A stretch of 64,000 bases of DNA from Pseudomonadota bacterium. Lineage in GTDB: Bacteria > Pseudomonadota > Gammaproteobacteria > Competibacterales > Competibacteraceae. The stretch spans positions 61,074 to 125,073 of the forward strand of contig JAKLIY010000007.1 in the NCBI GenBank assembly GCA_022709365.1. Direction: 5' to 3'. Below, in pieces: positions 9,799-17,900 of the stretch (positions are counted from its first letter, which is position 1; the number at the start of each line of letters is the position of its first letter). Both the position numbers and the translations under genes were made by a program. The notes beneath the pieces were generated by a model that was given only the letters and a program-made list of their open reading frames with translations, was not told the DNA's origin and did no database searches.

Positions 9799-9921
9799 AG
9801 CCCAGGGCGTTGCCCTGGGCTAAAACCAGTGCGCCCCTTTGGGGCTTAACCGCATGAAAAATCCGCTAATTTAGCCCTGAAAGGGCGCTTCAACGTTAGC
9901 CCAGGGTATCGCCCTGGGCGA
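9799..9921. repeat. Pair of dispersed palindromic repeats, family B
   Basis: Two AGCCCAGGGC..GCCCTGGGC palindromes (9799-9821 and 9897-9921) enclose a 75-bp spacer that itself carries GCGCCCCTTTGGGGC and GCCCTGAAAGGGCGC. They fill most of the 273-bp gap between acnB and the protease gene. Another copy is at 62928-62948. Confidence 0.75.
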
Positions 9922-9926
9922 TAGGG

Positions 9927-11327
9927 TTATTCCTTTGCAGGAATCGTCAGCGCCAGGAACAACGCGCCATTGTCGCGCTTGATCAGCACCGGGATAGGCC
10001 GACCCGTGGGCAATTGCTTGACCTGCTCGGCAAACTGCGCTGGATCGGTGACCTCGACGTTATTGATGCGGGTGATGATGTCGCCGGAGCGAATGCCAGC
10101 GCTGGCGGCGGGTCCTTCAGTCACTTCCTTGACCCAGACGCCCTTCGCACCGTCCTGTCGCTGGTCAGCCGGCAGTTCGGTCACGGCCAGACCCAGTCGG
10201 CCCTTCGATGGCGTTACGGCGATGGCTTGCTGCTGCTTGGCGTCCTCGGGCAATTCTTCGAGCTTGATGGTCAGCGCCTGCTCTTTGCCCTCGCGGATCA
10301 AGGTCAGCGGTATGCTGGCACCGGGACGGATGCGACCCACCAGCGGCGGCAGTTCGCGCGATTGATTAATCGGTTGGCCATTGAACGCCACGATGATGTC
10401 GCCGACTTGAATGCCTGCCGCCTGGGCTGGACTGTCGGGGAGCACTTGGCCGACCAGTGCGCCGCGCGGTTTGTCAAGATTGAAGGACTGGGCCAGTTCC
10501 GGGGTGACTTCCTGAATCAGCACGCCCAGCCAGCCGCGACTGACCTTGCCGCCGGTTTTGAGCTGTTCCACGACATCCATCGCCACGTCAATCGGCACGG
10601 CGAAGGATAGGCCCTGATAGCCGCCGGAACGGCTGTAAATTTGTGAATTGACGCCGATCACTTCGCCGTCGAGGTTGAACAGTGGGCCGCCGGAGTTGCC
10701 GGGATTAACGGCGGCGTCGGTCTGAATAAAGGGGACATAGTTATCGCTGGGCAGGCTGCGGCCCAAGGCGCTGATGATGCCCTGGGTCGCGCTGCGCTCG
10801 AAGCCGAAGGGCGAGCCGATGGCTAGCACCCATTGCCCAACCTTGACTTTGCCGATGTTGCCGATCTGGACAGTGGGCAGTGTTTTGTCGGTTTTGACCT
10901 TGAGCAGGGCGATGTCGCTGCGGCTGTCTTTGCCGATGACCTGAGCAGGGAATTCGGTGCGGTCGTTCAGACCGACGATGATGCTGTCCATGTCTTCGAC
11001 GACGTGGGCATTGGTGACGACGTAGCCGTCCGGAGAAATGATGAAGCCTGAACCGACCGAGGATTTCGGCTGAGAAGGCAGTTCGGGCATTTGCTCGAAG
11101 AACTTCTTGAAATACTCGTGGAACGGGCTGTTTTCGGGAATTTGTGGATGATTGCGCCCGGAACCTTCCTTTTCCTTGGGTTCCGACTTGGTGTTGATGC
11201 TGACCACCGCTGAGCTGTATTTGTCAACCAGTGTGACAAAATCAGGGTAGTTGTTGGCTTGTGCAGAGGTGGCCCAGAACAGAGCCAGTACGGTGATCAG
11301 CCAAAATGGCTGTTTCAATCGTGGCAT
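9927..11327 (-). CDS. Periplasmic serine protease, DegP/MucD (HtrA) family
   Basis: Envelope quality-control protease, 466 residues. A Sec signal peptide ends near residue 24 (WATSAQA). The trypsin-like domain carries the triad His (VVTNAHVV), Asp (SRSDIALLKV) and Ser (NPGNSGGPL). Two PDZ domains follow, about 265-355 and 370-460 (GWLGV...GALVGQVLPDSPAQAAGI; GVWVKEVTEGPAASAGI). Domain order and the IPENSPFHEYFKKFFEQMP linker match the MucD branch. Family members are often induced by envelope stress, but no sigma-E promoter is evident. It lies alone between repeats. Confidence 0.93.
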   Translation of the reverse strand: MPRLKQPFWLITVLALFWATSAQANNYPDFVTLVDKYSSAVVSINTKSEPKEKEGSGRNHPQIPENSPFHEYFKKFFEQMPELPSQPKSSVGSGFIISPDGYVVTNAHVVEDMDSIIVGLNDRTEFPAQVIGKDSRSDIALLKVKTDKTLPTVQIGNIGKVKVGQWVLAIGSPFGFERSATQGIISALGRSLPSDNYVPFIQTDAAVNPGNSGGPLFNLDGEVIGVNSQIYSRSGGYQGLSFAVPIDVAMDVVEQLKTGGKVSRGWLGVLIQEVTPELAQSFNLDKPRGALVGQVLPDSPAQAAGIQVGDIIVAFNGQPINQSRELPPLVGRIRPGASIPLTLIREGKEQALTIKLEELPEDAKQQQAIAVTPSKGRLGLAVTELPADQRQDGAKGVWVKEVTEGPAASAGIRSGDIITRINNVEVTDPAQFAEQVKQLPTGRPIPVLIKRDNGALFLALTIPAKE

Positions 11328-11430
11328 CGAAGATTCTCCCAGAGGATTTTACTAACAACAAAGGACGTGGCTGAAAAAAACCACGGAGTTAGCGGGGATT
11401 GACCATGACGTGCGGGCTTGGTTCGGTTTA

Positions 11431-11507
11431 CTCCCTCCCCCTGGTGGGGAAGGATCAGCGTTTACCCCCTCCCCCCTGGTGGGGGAGGGTTGGGGTGGGG
11501 GGTGGGA
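11431..11507. repeat. Two palindromic repeats, family A, overlapping a gene 3' end
   Basis: CTCCCTCCCCCTGGTGGGG and CCCCCTCCCCCCTGGTGGGG in tandem, followed by GGGTTGGGGTGGGGGG. The second copy supplies the last codons and the stop codon of the nucleotidyltransferase gene (ends 11462). Confidence 0.85.
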
Positions 11508-12586
11508 ACTGTTGAGGAAGGCCGCCAGCGCAGGTAAGCCTTGTAACCGAGATGGCGCGCTAACAGCAGAGGCGGCATCCGCAGCCAGTGTGAGCGCAGA
11601 TAGAGCAGCCAGCGAGCAGTAGCGGGAACCGTATGGCGGGGATGTTCCGCCAGCGTGAGGGCGTCGAGGAGTTGATCCATGAGGGGGAGAATAGGCCAAG
11701 GTGGACTGGTGTTTTTCAGGTCCTGAATGACCGTTTCCGGCACTGCGGTGTGCAAAAAACGTCGGGTGTAACGCAGGGCGTAGAACAAGGGGCGAGTTAA
11801 ACCGAGTTGCCGGGCGCGCGGCGGCAAGGTTTCCCAGAAGTCCGGTTCCTGTGCGCTAAAATGAGTGAGCAGCTCGTGCAGATCGAGCAGGTCGCGCAGG
11901 GGATTGCCGAGTTCTTCCTGGAAAGCGTGCGTTGCGCTGTGCAGGACCATGTCGGCGGGGCAGAAGATGTGAAATAGAGTGTTGGGTACGGGGCGGGAAG
12001 CGGCGATCAGCAGGGCGGGGTCGGGCTTCAGTCGGCTGGTTTCCGGCAGGATGGTATGGTGGACATCGAGGATCGTGCCGCGTAGCCGATGACGCAGGGG
12101 TGGCAGCTCGTGCATCCATTGACGATAATACTTTTGGTCGTAGTCAGAATTTTTTACAGTTTCCCAGCCGTGCTTTTGGAGGATTTGTTCGAGGGTTGTC
12201 AGGTTCGATTTAGGAACCATGATGTCCACGTCCGATACTAAACGGCCATGGGCGCAGGGTAGACCGGCCATCACGTAGGCCGCGCCCTTAAGTAAAATGA
12301 CTGGAAAATCGCGGTCTTGCAGATCGAATAAGGCGCGTTGAATGCGGTTGCACTCCCAGCGGATGCGGCGCTCATGTTCGGCGGCGATGATAGAGGCGGC
12401 TTCGAGATGGGGTTGAACCTGGGGGGGGATGTGGTCCAGTTGACCCTGTGCTTCGAGATAGGTGTAAAATTTTCCGACAACCCCGACCCGGCGCGCCCAC
12501 GGCAGCAAACGATCCCAGTCACGCAGGCTACGTGATTGTAATAATTGAGGTTCAGCAAGAATTTTGGGTAAATTATGGGAGGACAT
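11462..12586 (-). CDS. Nucleotidyltransferase family protein (PF14907-like), HPr-rel-A cassette
   Basis: Putative nucleotidyltransferase/glycosyl-nucleotide type enzyme, 374 residues. The active-site pattern is seen as LLKGAAYVMAGLP then HGRLVSDVDIMVP (D-x-D) near 100-130. A long helical C-terminal half follows. Such proteins sit beside HprK-like kinases and PqqD-like carriers; in one lasso-peptide pathway a homologue adds sugars after phosphorylation. It is divergent from the peptide-PqqD-kinase genes across 200 bp. The last 12 residues (TPHPNPPPPGGRG) are encoded by a palindromic repeat, so the native C-terminus has been replaced or extended. Precise reaction unknown. Confidence 0.75.
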   Translation of the reverse strand: MSSHNLPKILAEPQLLQSRSLRDWDRLLPWARRVGVVGKFYTYLEAQGQLDHIPPQVQPHLEAASIIAAEHERRIRWECNRIQRALFDLQDRDFPVILLKGAAYVMAGLPCAHGRLVSDVDIMVPKSNLTTLEQILQKHGWETVKNSDYDQKYYRQWMHELPPLRHRLRGTILDVHHTILPETSRLKPDPALLIAASRPVPNTLFHIFCPADMVLHSATHAFQEELGNPLRDLLDLHELLTHFSAQEPDFWETLPPRARQLGLTRPLFYALRYTRRFLHTAVPETVIQDLKNTSPPWPILPLMDQLLDALTLAEHPRHTVPATARWLLYLRSHWLRMPPLLLARHLGYKAYLRWRPSSTVPTPHPNPPPPGGRG

Positions 12587-12788
12587 GTCGGGTTTGATCC
12601 GGTCGGAAACGCTGAAAGATTATGCTAATTTTTACACTCAATGGAGTGGCTTGTATTGGGAATTTCCAGAAATTCATTGAATAACATTGGGTTGAGATTT
12701 ATTTTATAATTTTGGAGCGTTTCTTGCTTCTAAATCGGGATAAAGCAACCTGCCGTCTTGGAACGGCGCTAAGTTGAGGAACCGAACA

Positions 12789-13028
12789 ATGAACGAACAT
12801 GACAAGCAAGTTTCTGGCGTGGAGGCTAGAGCGAATCCTGCGCCTTTAACGGGACGGCGGCGGTTTGTCAAGGGGGCGATGCTGGCTATGCCGGCAATTA
12901 TTACTCTACGAACTGGCTCTGCTTTAGCACAAGCACAAAATTCATTAACTTGTATTGAGAAAGCAAATGAGCGAGATGATGAGGATCCAGGTCAAAGCTG
13001 TCTTGGTCTATATTTTACCCCTACCTAA
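12789..13028 (+). CDS. Small Tat-signal peptide, candidate substrate of the HprK/PqqD cassette
   Basis: A 79-residue product with a polar N-terminus (MNEHDKQVSGVEARANPAP), a twin-arginine-type motif GRRRFVKG, a hydrophobic stretch (AMLAMPAIITLRTG) and a signal-peptidase site SALA-QA near residue 49-51. That leaves a mature part of about 29 residues containing two Cys (SLTCIEK..., GQSCLG) and an acidic NERDDED patch. The ATG at 12789 is preceded by TTGAGGAAC (8-nt spacing); the frame opens at TTG 12774. It is the first gene of a three-gene run with the PqqD-like and HprK-like genes. Substrate role is inference from size and position. Confidence 0.65.
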   Translation: MNEHDKQVSGVEARANPAPLTGRRRFVKGAMLAMPAIITLRTGSALAQAQNSLTCIEKANERDDEDPGQSCLGLYFTPT

Positions 13029-13051
13029 TTACAAACCGTAAAAGTTTTAGT

Positions 13052-13351
13052 ATGCCTGTTTTAAGTCAACAACGATGGCAACTTAACCTATCGTGCCGTC
13101 TTCATTGGTGGAAAGATGGGGATGAATGTGTTGTTTTCAATGCAGTTTCGGGTAAAACTCACTTTTTAAATGAAATGGGCGCACATACAGTTCGGCTATT
13201 GACGGTGGAGTCTCTCAATAGAAAAGAGCTGATAAACCGCTTCACTGCGCTGTATGAAGATTTCATATTGGACGATGATGTGTTGCACTATATCCAAGAT
13301 ATGCTGCAGCACTTGGAAGACCAAGGCTTGATCGAAGCTGTTTCGTCATGA
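13052..13351 (+). CDS. PqqD-like peptide chaperone (HPr-rel-A system)
   Basis: A 99-residue PqqD-fold protein, of the type that binds leader peptides (RRE domain). Features are LHWWKDGDECVVFNAVSGKTHFLNEMGAHTVRLL and the Ile/Leu-rich end DMLQHLEDQGLIEAV, which match PqqD-family proteins encoded beside HprK-related kinases. It lies 23 bp after the small peptide gene and its stop overlaps the kinase start by 4 nt, so the three are one operon. The ribosome site is poor. Expected role: deliver the peptide to the kinase or nucleotidyltransferase (inference). Confidence 0.8.
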   Translation: MPVLSQQRWQLNLSCRLHWWKDGDECVVFNAVSGKTHFLNEMGAHTVRLLTVESLNRKELINRFTALYEDFILDDDVLHYIQDMLQHLEDQGLIEAVSS

Positions 13352-14262
13352 AACTCGCTGAGTTACCTCTCATCGAAATACGCCGCCAACTGCGTAGTTC
13401 GGGTTTATGCTTTCAATGCGGCCCCTTCACGACTCGTTTGCACAGCGACTTGCTGGAATTTTTTCCAGCCCAAATTCACCATCTCCACGCGCATTACCCC
13501 TTAGTAAAAGACAATTCCTTTAGCGATTTCCATGTGCACCTGCTGCGTCACGGCAATCGGTGGCGGTCGCAACTGCGATTTTGGATAGAAGATGAAGAGA
13601 TGCCCTTTGGGCTTTTCCCCTTGGATACCGCCCTGCCTTTTTTGGAATGGGGTCTAAACTGGTGCGTAGCAACCCGCGCCCACCAATTCCTTATGCTTCA
13701 TGCTGGCGTACTGGAAAAATCCGGTCAGACACTATTGCTTCCTGCTCACCCCGGTTCCGGGAAAAGTACTCTATGCGCCGCCTTGATGCATCGGGGCTGG
13801 CGGTTTCTGTCTGATGAATTCGCTTTGGTGCGGTGGAAAGATACGGCAGTTCTGCCCTTTCCCCGCCCGATTTCATTGAAAAACGACTCCATCGCAGCTA
13901 TCCGTGCCTTCGCCCCCGAAGCGGTTATGGGTCCGGAATTTCCCAAAACCCCCAAAGGAACCGTATCGCATTTACGTCCGTTTCGTGAGAGCATAGAGCG
14001 CTCTGATGAACCAGGGCGGGTGCGTTGGATCGTATTTCCCAGATTCCAGACTAATTCATCATTGCGTTTGGAACCCATTAAGAAGGCCCAAGCTTTTCTG
14101 CAATTAACTACCCACTCTTTTAACTATGGCCTGTGTGGTTTGCGTGGCTTTGAGAGCGTCAGTCGCCTCATCGACGCTTGCGACTGCTACACCTTTGAAT
14201 ATGGCGGCGATCTTGAACAGGCCGTGACGCAACTGAACGCCCTGGCGGAGGGTCTGATTTAG
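13348..14262 (+). CDS. HprK-related kinase A
   Basis: A 304-residue P-loop kinase related to the C-terminal domain of HPr kinase/phosphorylase. The Walker A loop is AHPGSGKSTLCAAL near 133-146, preceded by the conserved MLHAGVLEKSG strand and followed by GWRFLSDEFALVRW. The C-terminal segment LCGLRGFESVSRLIDACDCYTFEYGGDLEQAV is typical of this family. There is no HPr or PTS gene nearby, so the target is unlikely to be HPr; homologues in lasso-peptide clusters phosphorylate the precursor. The ATGA overlap with the PqqD-like gene indicates coupled translation. Confidence 0.85.
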   Translation: MKLAELPLIEIRRQLRSSGLCFQCGPFTTRLHSDLLEFFPAQIHHLHAHYPLVKDNSFSDFHVHLLRHGNRWRSQLRFWIEDEEMPFGLFPLDTALPFLEWGLNWCVATRAHQFLMLHAGVLEKSGQTLLLPAHPGSGKSTLCAALMHRGWRFLSDEFALVRWKDTAVLPFPRPISLKNDSIAAIRAFAPEAVMGPEFPKTPKGTVSHLRPFRESIERSDEPGRVRWIVFPRFQTNSSLRLEPIKKAQAFLQLTTHSFNYGLCGLRGFESVSRLIDACDCYTFEYGGDLEQAVTQLNALAEGLI

Positions 14263-14291
14263 CTCATCCAGCGCAAAGGAGACTCCCCATC

Positions 14292-14867
14292 ATGGCTCAA
14301 ACTGCCTCCACCATGCTACCGCTCGGCACCCCCGCCCCCGATTTCAACCTGCCCGAACCCGCCACCGGCCAGACGCTTTCCCTCAGCGACTTCCAGAACG
14401 CCCCGGCGTTGCTGGCCATGGTCATCTGCAATCATTGCCCGTTCGTCAAGCACATCCGTCAGGGGTTAATCCAGTTCGCCCGCGACTATCAGGCCAAAGG
14501 GCTGGCCATCGTCGCCATCAACGCCAACGATGTCGTGAAGCACCCTGAGGACAGCCCGGCAAACATGGCCGAAGACGCTAAAACCTTCGGCTATCCGTTC
14601 CCGTACCTGTACGATGAAAGTCAGGCGACCGCCCAGGCTTATCACGCCGCCTGCACCCCGGATTTCTTCCTGTTCGGCGCTGACCGCAAACTGGTTTATC
14701 GCGGCCAATTCGATGGCAGCCGGCCCGGCAACAGCATCCCGGTGACCGGGAAAGATCTACGGGCGGCGGCGGATGCAGTGCTGGCCGGCCAGCCGGTTTC
14801 TCCCGAACAGAACCCCAGTATCGGCTGCAATATCAAGTGGAAAGCCAGCAACGAACCGGGTTATTAA
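14292..14867 (+). CDS. Peroxiredoxin/thioredoxin-like protein (PRX-like1 type)
   Basis: A 191-residue thioredoxin-fold protein of the AhpC/TSA-Redoxin superfamily. LGTPAPDFNLPEPATG leads into the resolving strand, and the redox site lies in VICNHCPFVKHI (CxxC, C47 and C50 approximately), characteristic of the PRX-like1 group. DFFLFGADRKLVYRGQFD supplies the cis-Pro region. AAAGGAGA precedes the start. It has no signal peptide. Distance to the kinase gene is 29 bp, so it could be co-transcribed with the cassette, but functional linkage is unproven. Confidence 0.85.
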   Translation: MAQTASTMLPLGTPAPDFNLPEPATGQTLSLSDFQNAPALLAMVICNHCPFVKHIRQGLIQFARDYQAKGLAIVAINANDVVKHPEDSPANMAEDAKTFGYPFPYLYDESQATAQAYHAACTPDFFLFGADRKLVYRGQFDGSRPGNSIPVTGKDLRAAADAVLAGQPVSPEQNPSIGCNIKWKASNEPGY

Positions 14868-14880
14868 CGTTAGCAACTAT

Positions 14881-14955
14881 CTACCCCCCACCCTGGCCCT
14901 CCCCCACAAGGGGGAGGGCATCTTGCTAATCGGCCCCCTCCCCTTGTGGGAGAGA
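14881..14955. repeat. Two palindromic repeats, family A
   Basis: CCCTCCCCCACAAGGGGGAGGG and CCCCCTCCCCTTGTGGGAGAG lie between the converging peroxiredoxin-like gene and tamB. They may also serve as a bidirectional RNA end structure. Confidence 0.8.
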
Positions 14956-14957
14956 AA

Positions 14958-17900
14958 TCAACGCTCAAAGCTGTAAGTCAAATCAGCGCCCGTCCCTGTC
15001 GCGCTGGCGTTTGACTCAAACGAGAGTCGCTGAGTCAGCCGGTACTTCATGGTGAAGGTGTTGGCGTTATCCAGCAGACCCAATCCGTAGCCGATATACA
15101 AATTCGGCGACAGGTTTTTGCCCAGCGACAAGGCAGAGCCATTGCCGCTCGCGTCGGGGTTGAATTGCAGGGTATCCAGCCCAAACGCACTGCCCAAGCC
15201 CTGGGTAATCGCGTCGCCTCCGAAACCCAACGCATTAGCCGCCTTGAACAGCAACGCCGCCTCCGAACCGCCGCCTTGCGACGCCCGGCCCAACACCAGA
15301 TAAGACAAAATATCCGAATCGGGCATTTTCGGTTGAGAAAGCAACGTTAATTGCGGCTGCCGAAGCGTTCCGCGCACCTGCGCGCCGACCATGGCGTCAC
15401 TGCCGAAATTGCTGCCGGTCAACGGTCGCGCCACGCGCAAATCCAGACCCGGATTATCCAGCGGACTGTTGCTGAACAGCACCTGGCCACGCTGAATCTC
15501 AACTTCCTGACCGAAAATCTTGTAGTTGCCCGCGACTACTTCCACCGTGCCGCTGCCCCGTGGAGCCAGTTGCGGGCTTTCCTCCACCAGCAGATTGCCC
15601 TTGAGCCGGCCTTGAAACACCGGGGTTTCCAACCGCACATCATCGCCGAGAATCACCCGCACCCGGGCGAAAATAGCCACCCCTGACGGTCTCGGCGGCG
15701 GCGTTTTGCCCTGAGCGTTATTGACAATGACTACATCACCGGACGGACGAATAGCGCCGGGTCGATCCCCACCGGGCCGCAGGAAAGCGCGGGGAATAGT
15801 CACCTGCCCATCGACGCGCAACTGTTGCTGCTCAAAGCTGACATTCAAATCGGGACTGATCTGAATGCGCAAATCAGCGGTGTCCATCGCCTGAAAATCC
15901 TGCCCTTTAATCTGGAGATCGACCCGTGGTTTCAGCGGGTCGATCTCGCCGGTCACCTGCATCTGACCGGGTTTGGAGCGGGCCGAACCGGTCAATTGCA
16001 ACGGCCCCTGACCATTGCTGGCGGCAGTAATCTGCACCTCCTGCAACCGAATGCCCGCCTGGGGAATCGCCGCCCCGGCATTTTCCAGCCGGATCGCGCC
16101 ACGCAGCGCGAGTTTGGAAAGATCGCCGGTAACATTGACATCGGCCCGCAATTGCCCGGAAACATTCTGCACTTGTGGGGCGAACAGCGACACAATGCTT
16201 AAATCGGTGATGGCGGCGTTGATATTGCCGTCCAGTCGGGCCGTACCGAGCGGATCCTGCACCCGAACATTGGCTTGCAACTTCCCGGTTTGCGCCAGAT
16301 CAAGCTGGGCTTGTCCCGTCGCGGTGCGGCCATCGGTGTTCGCCTGGAGACTGCCGCCCTTGAGCGTGAAGCGCAGCGACTGGCCTTCCGTCACCATGCG
16401 CAGTGTTCCGGGGGCCAGCTTCAGATTGAGCGTGGCCTGCATGACGCCGCCCGGCTTGCCCGTCGCGGTCGCTTCCGCATTAACGCTGGTCGCCAGCTCC
16501 ACGTCCTTGGGCAGGAACGACTTGAAGCGCTCCGGGGTGAGATTGGTCAGTTGCAACCGACCATTAACGCCCTGCGTCGCGCTCCATTGACCCTGGACGC
16601 ACAACCGGGTCGGGGCGCTGGCCAGACAGGCATTCTCCAGCCGGGCCTGTTGCGCCGAAGCCTGCAACGCCGCTGGTTGCGCCAGCGCCCAGTTCCCCGC
16701 TGGCGTCTCGCGGGCGGTCAACTGGGTGATGCGGCCCTGCCAGTTCAGTTCCGGCAGACGCAACTGACCGGCCAACGCCAGGGCGAAACGTCCGGGTTCG
16801 CCAGCCAGTTCCGCCTGGAGATCGTGTGCGGCAGGGGTGCCGGAACCCTCCAAACTCACTGTCCTCCAGCGCTGCCCGCCGAGCGTCAGTCCTTCACCGG
16901 TAATTTTTACTTGTGAACGGGCGGCGCCGCCGACATCGACCCGCGCTTCGCCGCGCAGTTGCTGAATTTGCGTATCGCCCTGCCGCAGATTACGCACGGT
17001 GAAATTGGCGGCCACTTGCGGACGGTCGCGGGAGCCGCTGAGCGTGCCGGTGCTGTTGATTGCGCCGCTCACGCCGGGAACCAGCGTTTGCAATTGCGGC
17101 GCGTCCACCGTCCAGCGCAAATCCCAGCGTTGCGCCAGCGCGCCTGTCGCTTCCACGCGGTTCGCGCCCGCATTCAGCCGCAGGGTTCTGATGGTCAAAT
17201 CCTGATTCTGCACGGCCACATCGGCATTGCCGCGCAACGCCTGACCGCTGAGCGTACCGGTCAGTTCTTCCAGCAACAGGTTGGCGCGTAATTGATGGTT
17301 TTCCAAACCGCCATCGCTTTTCAGCCGCAGGTTCAGCTTGCCGGGAAGCTCTTTCCATTGTGCGCCAGGATTCAGACCTTCACCGCTGAGCGACGCTTGC
17401 CAGCTCACCGCAGGAAGCCAGGCGACCTCAGCGTTGCCTTGCAGCACGCCTTCCAAAGTCTGGCCTTTGAACTGAACGCCGCGCACCGCCTGATCGGAAC
17501 CCTGACCGTTCAGCGTCCAACGGCCTTTGGGAACGTCCGACCCCTGCACATCCGCCGCCAGTTGGAACTGATAGTCGGTCGGCGCGCCCTCGGCGGTGAA
17601 TTCACCCTGGGCGCTTTCCACCTGGGGCGGGCCGTTCAACGGCCAGACCAAGGAGCGCCATTGCCCGGCGACCTTGAAGCGCAGTTCCTGGAATTGCAGT
17701 TCACCTTTCGCGTCCAGCGCCAGCGGTCGCTGTGGCGTGGTCAATTGCAGCGAATCCAGTTTTAACCCCTGTTCATCGCCGGCGGCGACAAAGCGCAGGT
17801 TGGTCGGGCCGAGTTCCGGCAGGGTCGCGTCGATGCTGCCTTTCCCGCTGAAGCGGGCCATCACCCCCTGTGCGTCCACTTGCACAGTTAGCGGGTTGCC

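Noticed and set aside
12677..12710. Possible sigma-70 promoter before the Tat-peptide gene (TTGAAT ... TATTTT or TATAAT)
   Set aside because: The region is AT-rich and several weak pairs fit equally well; spacing to the best -10 is poor.
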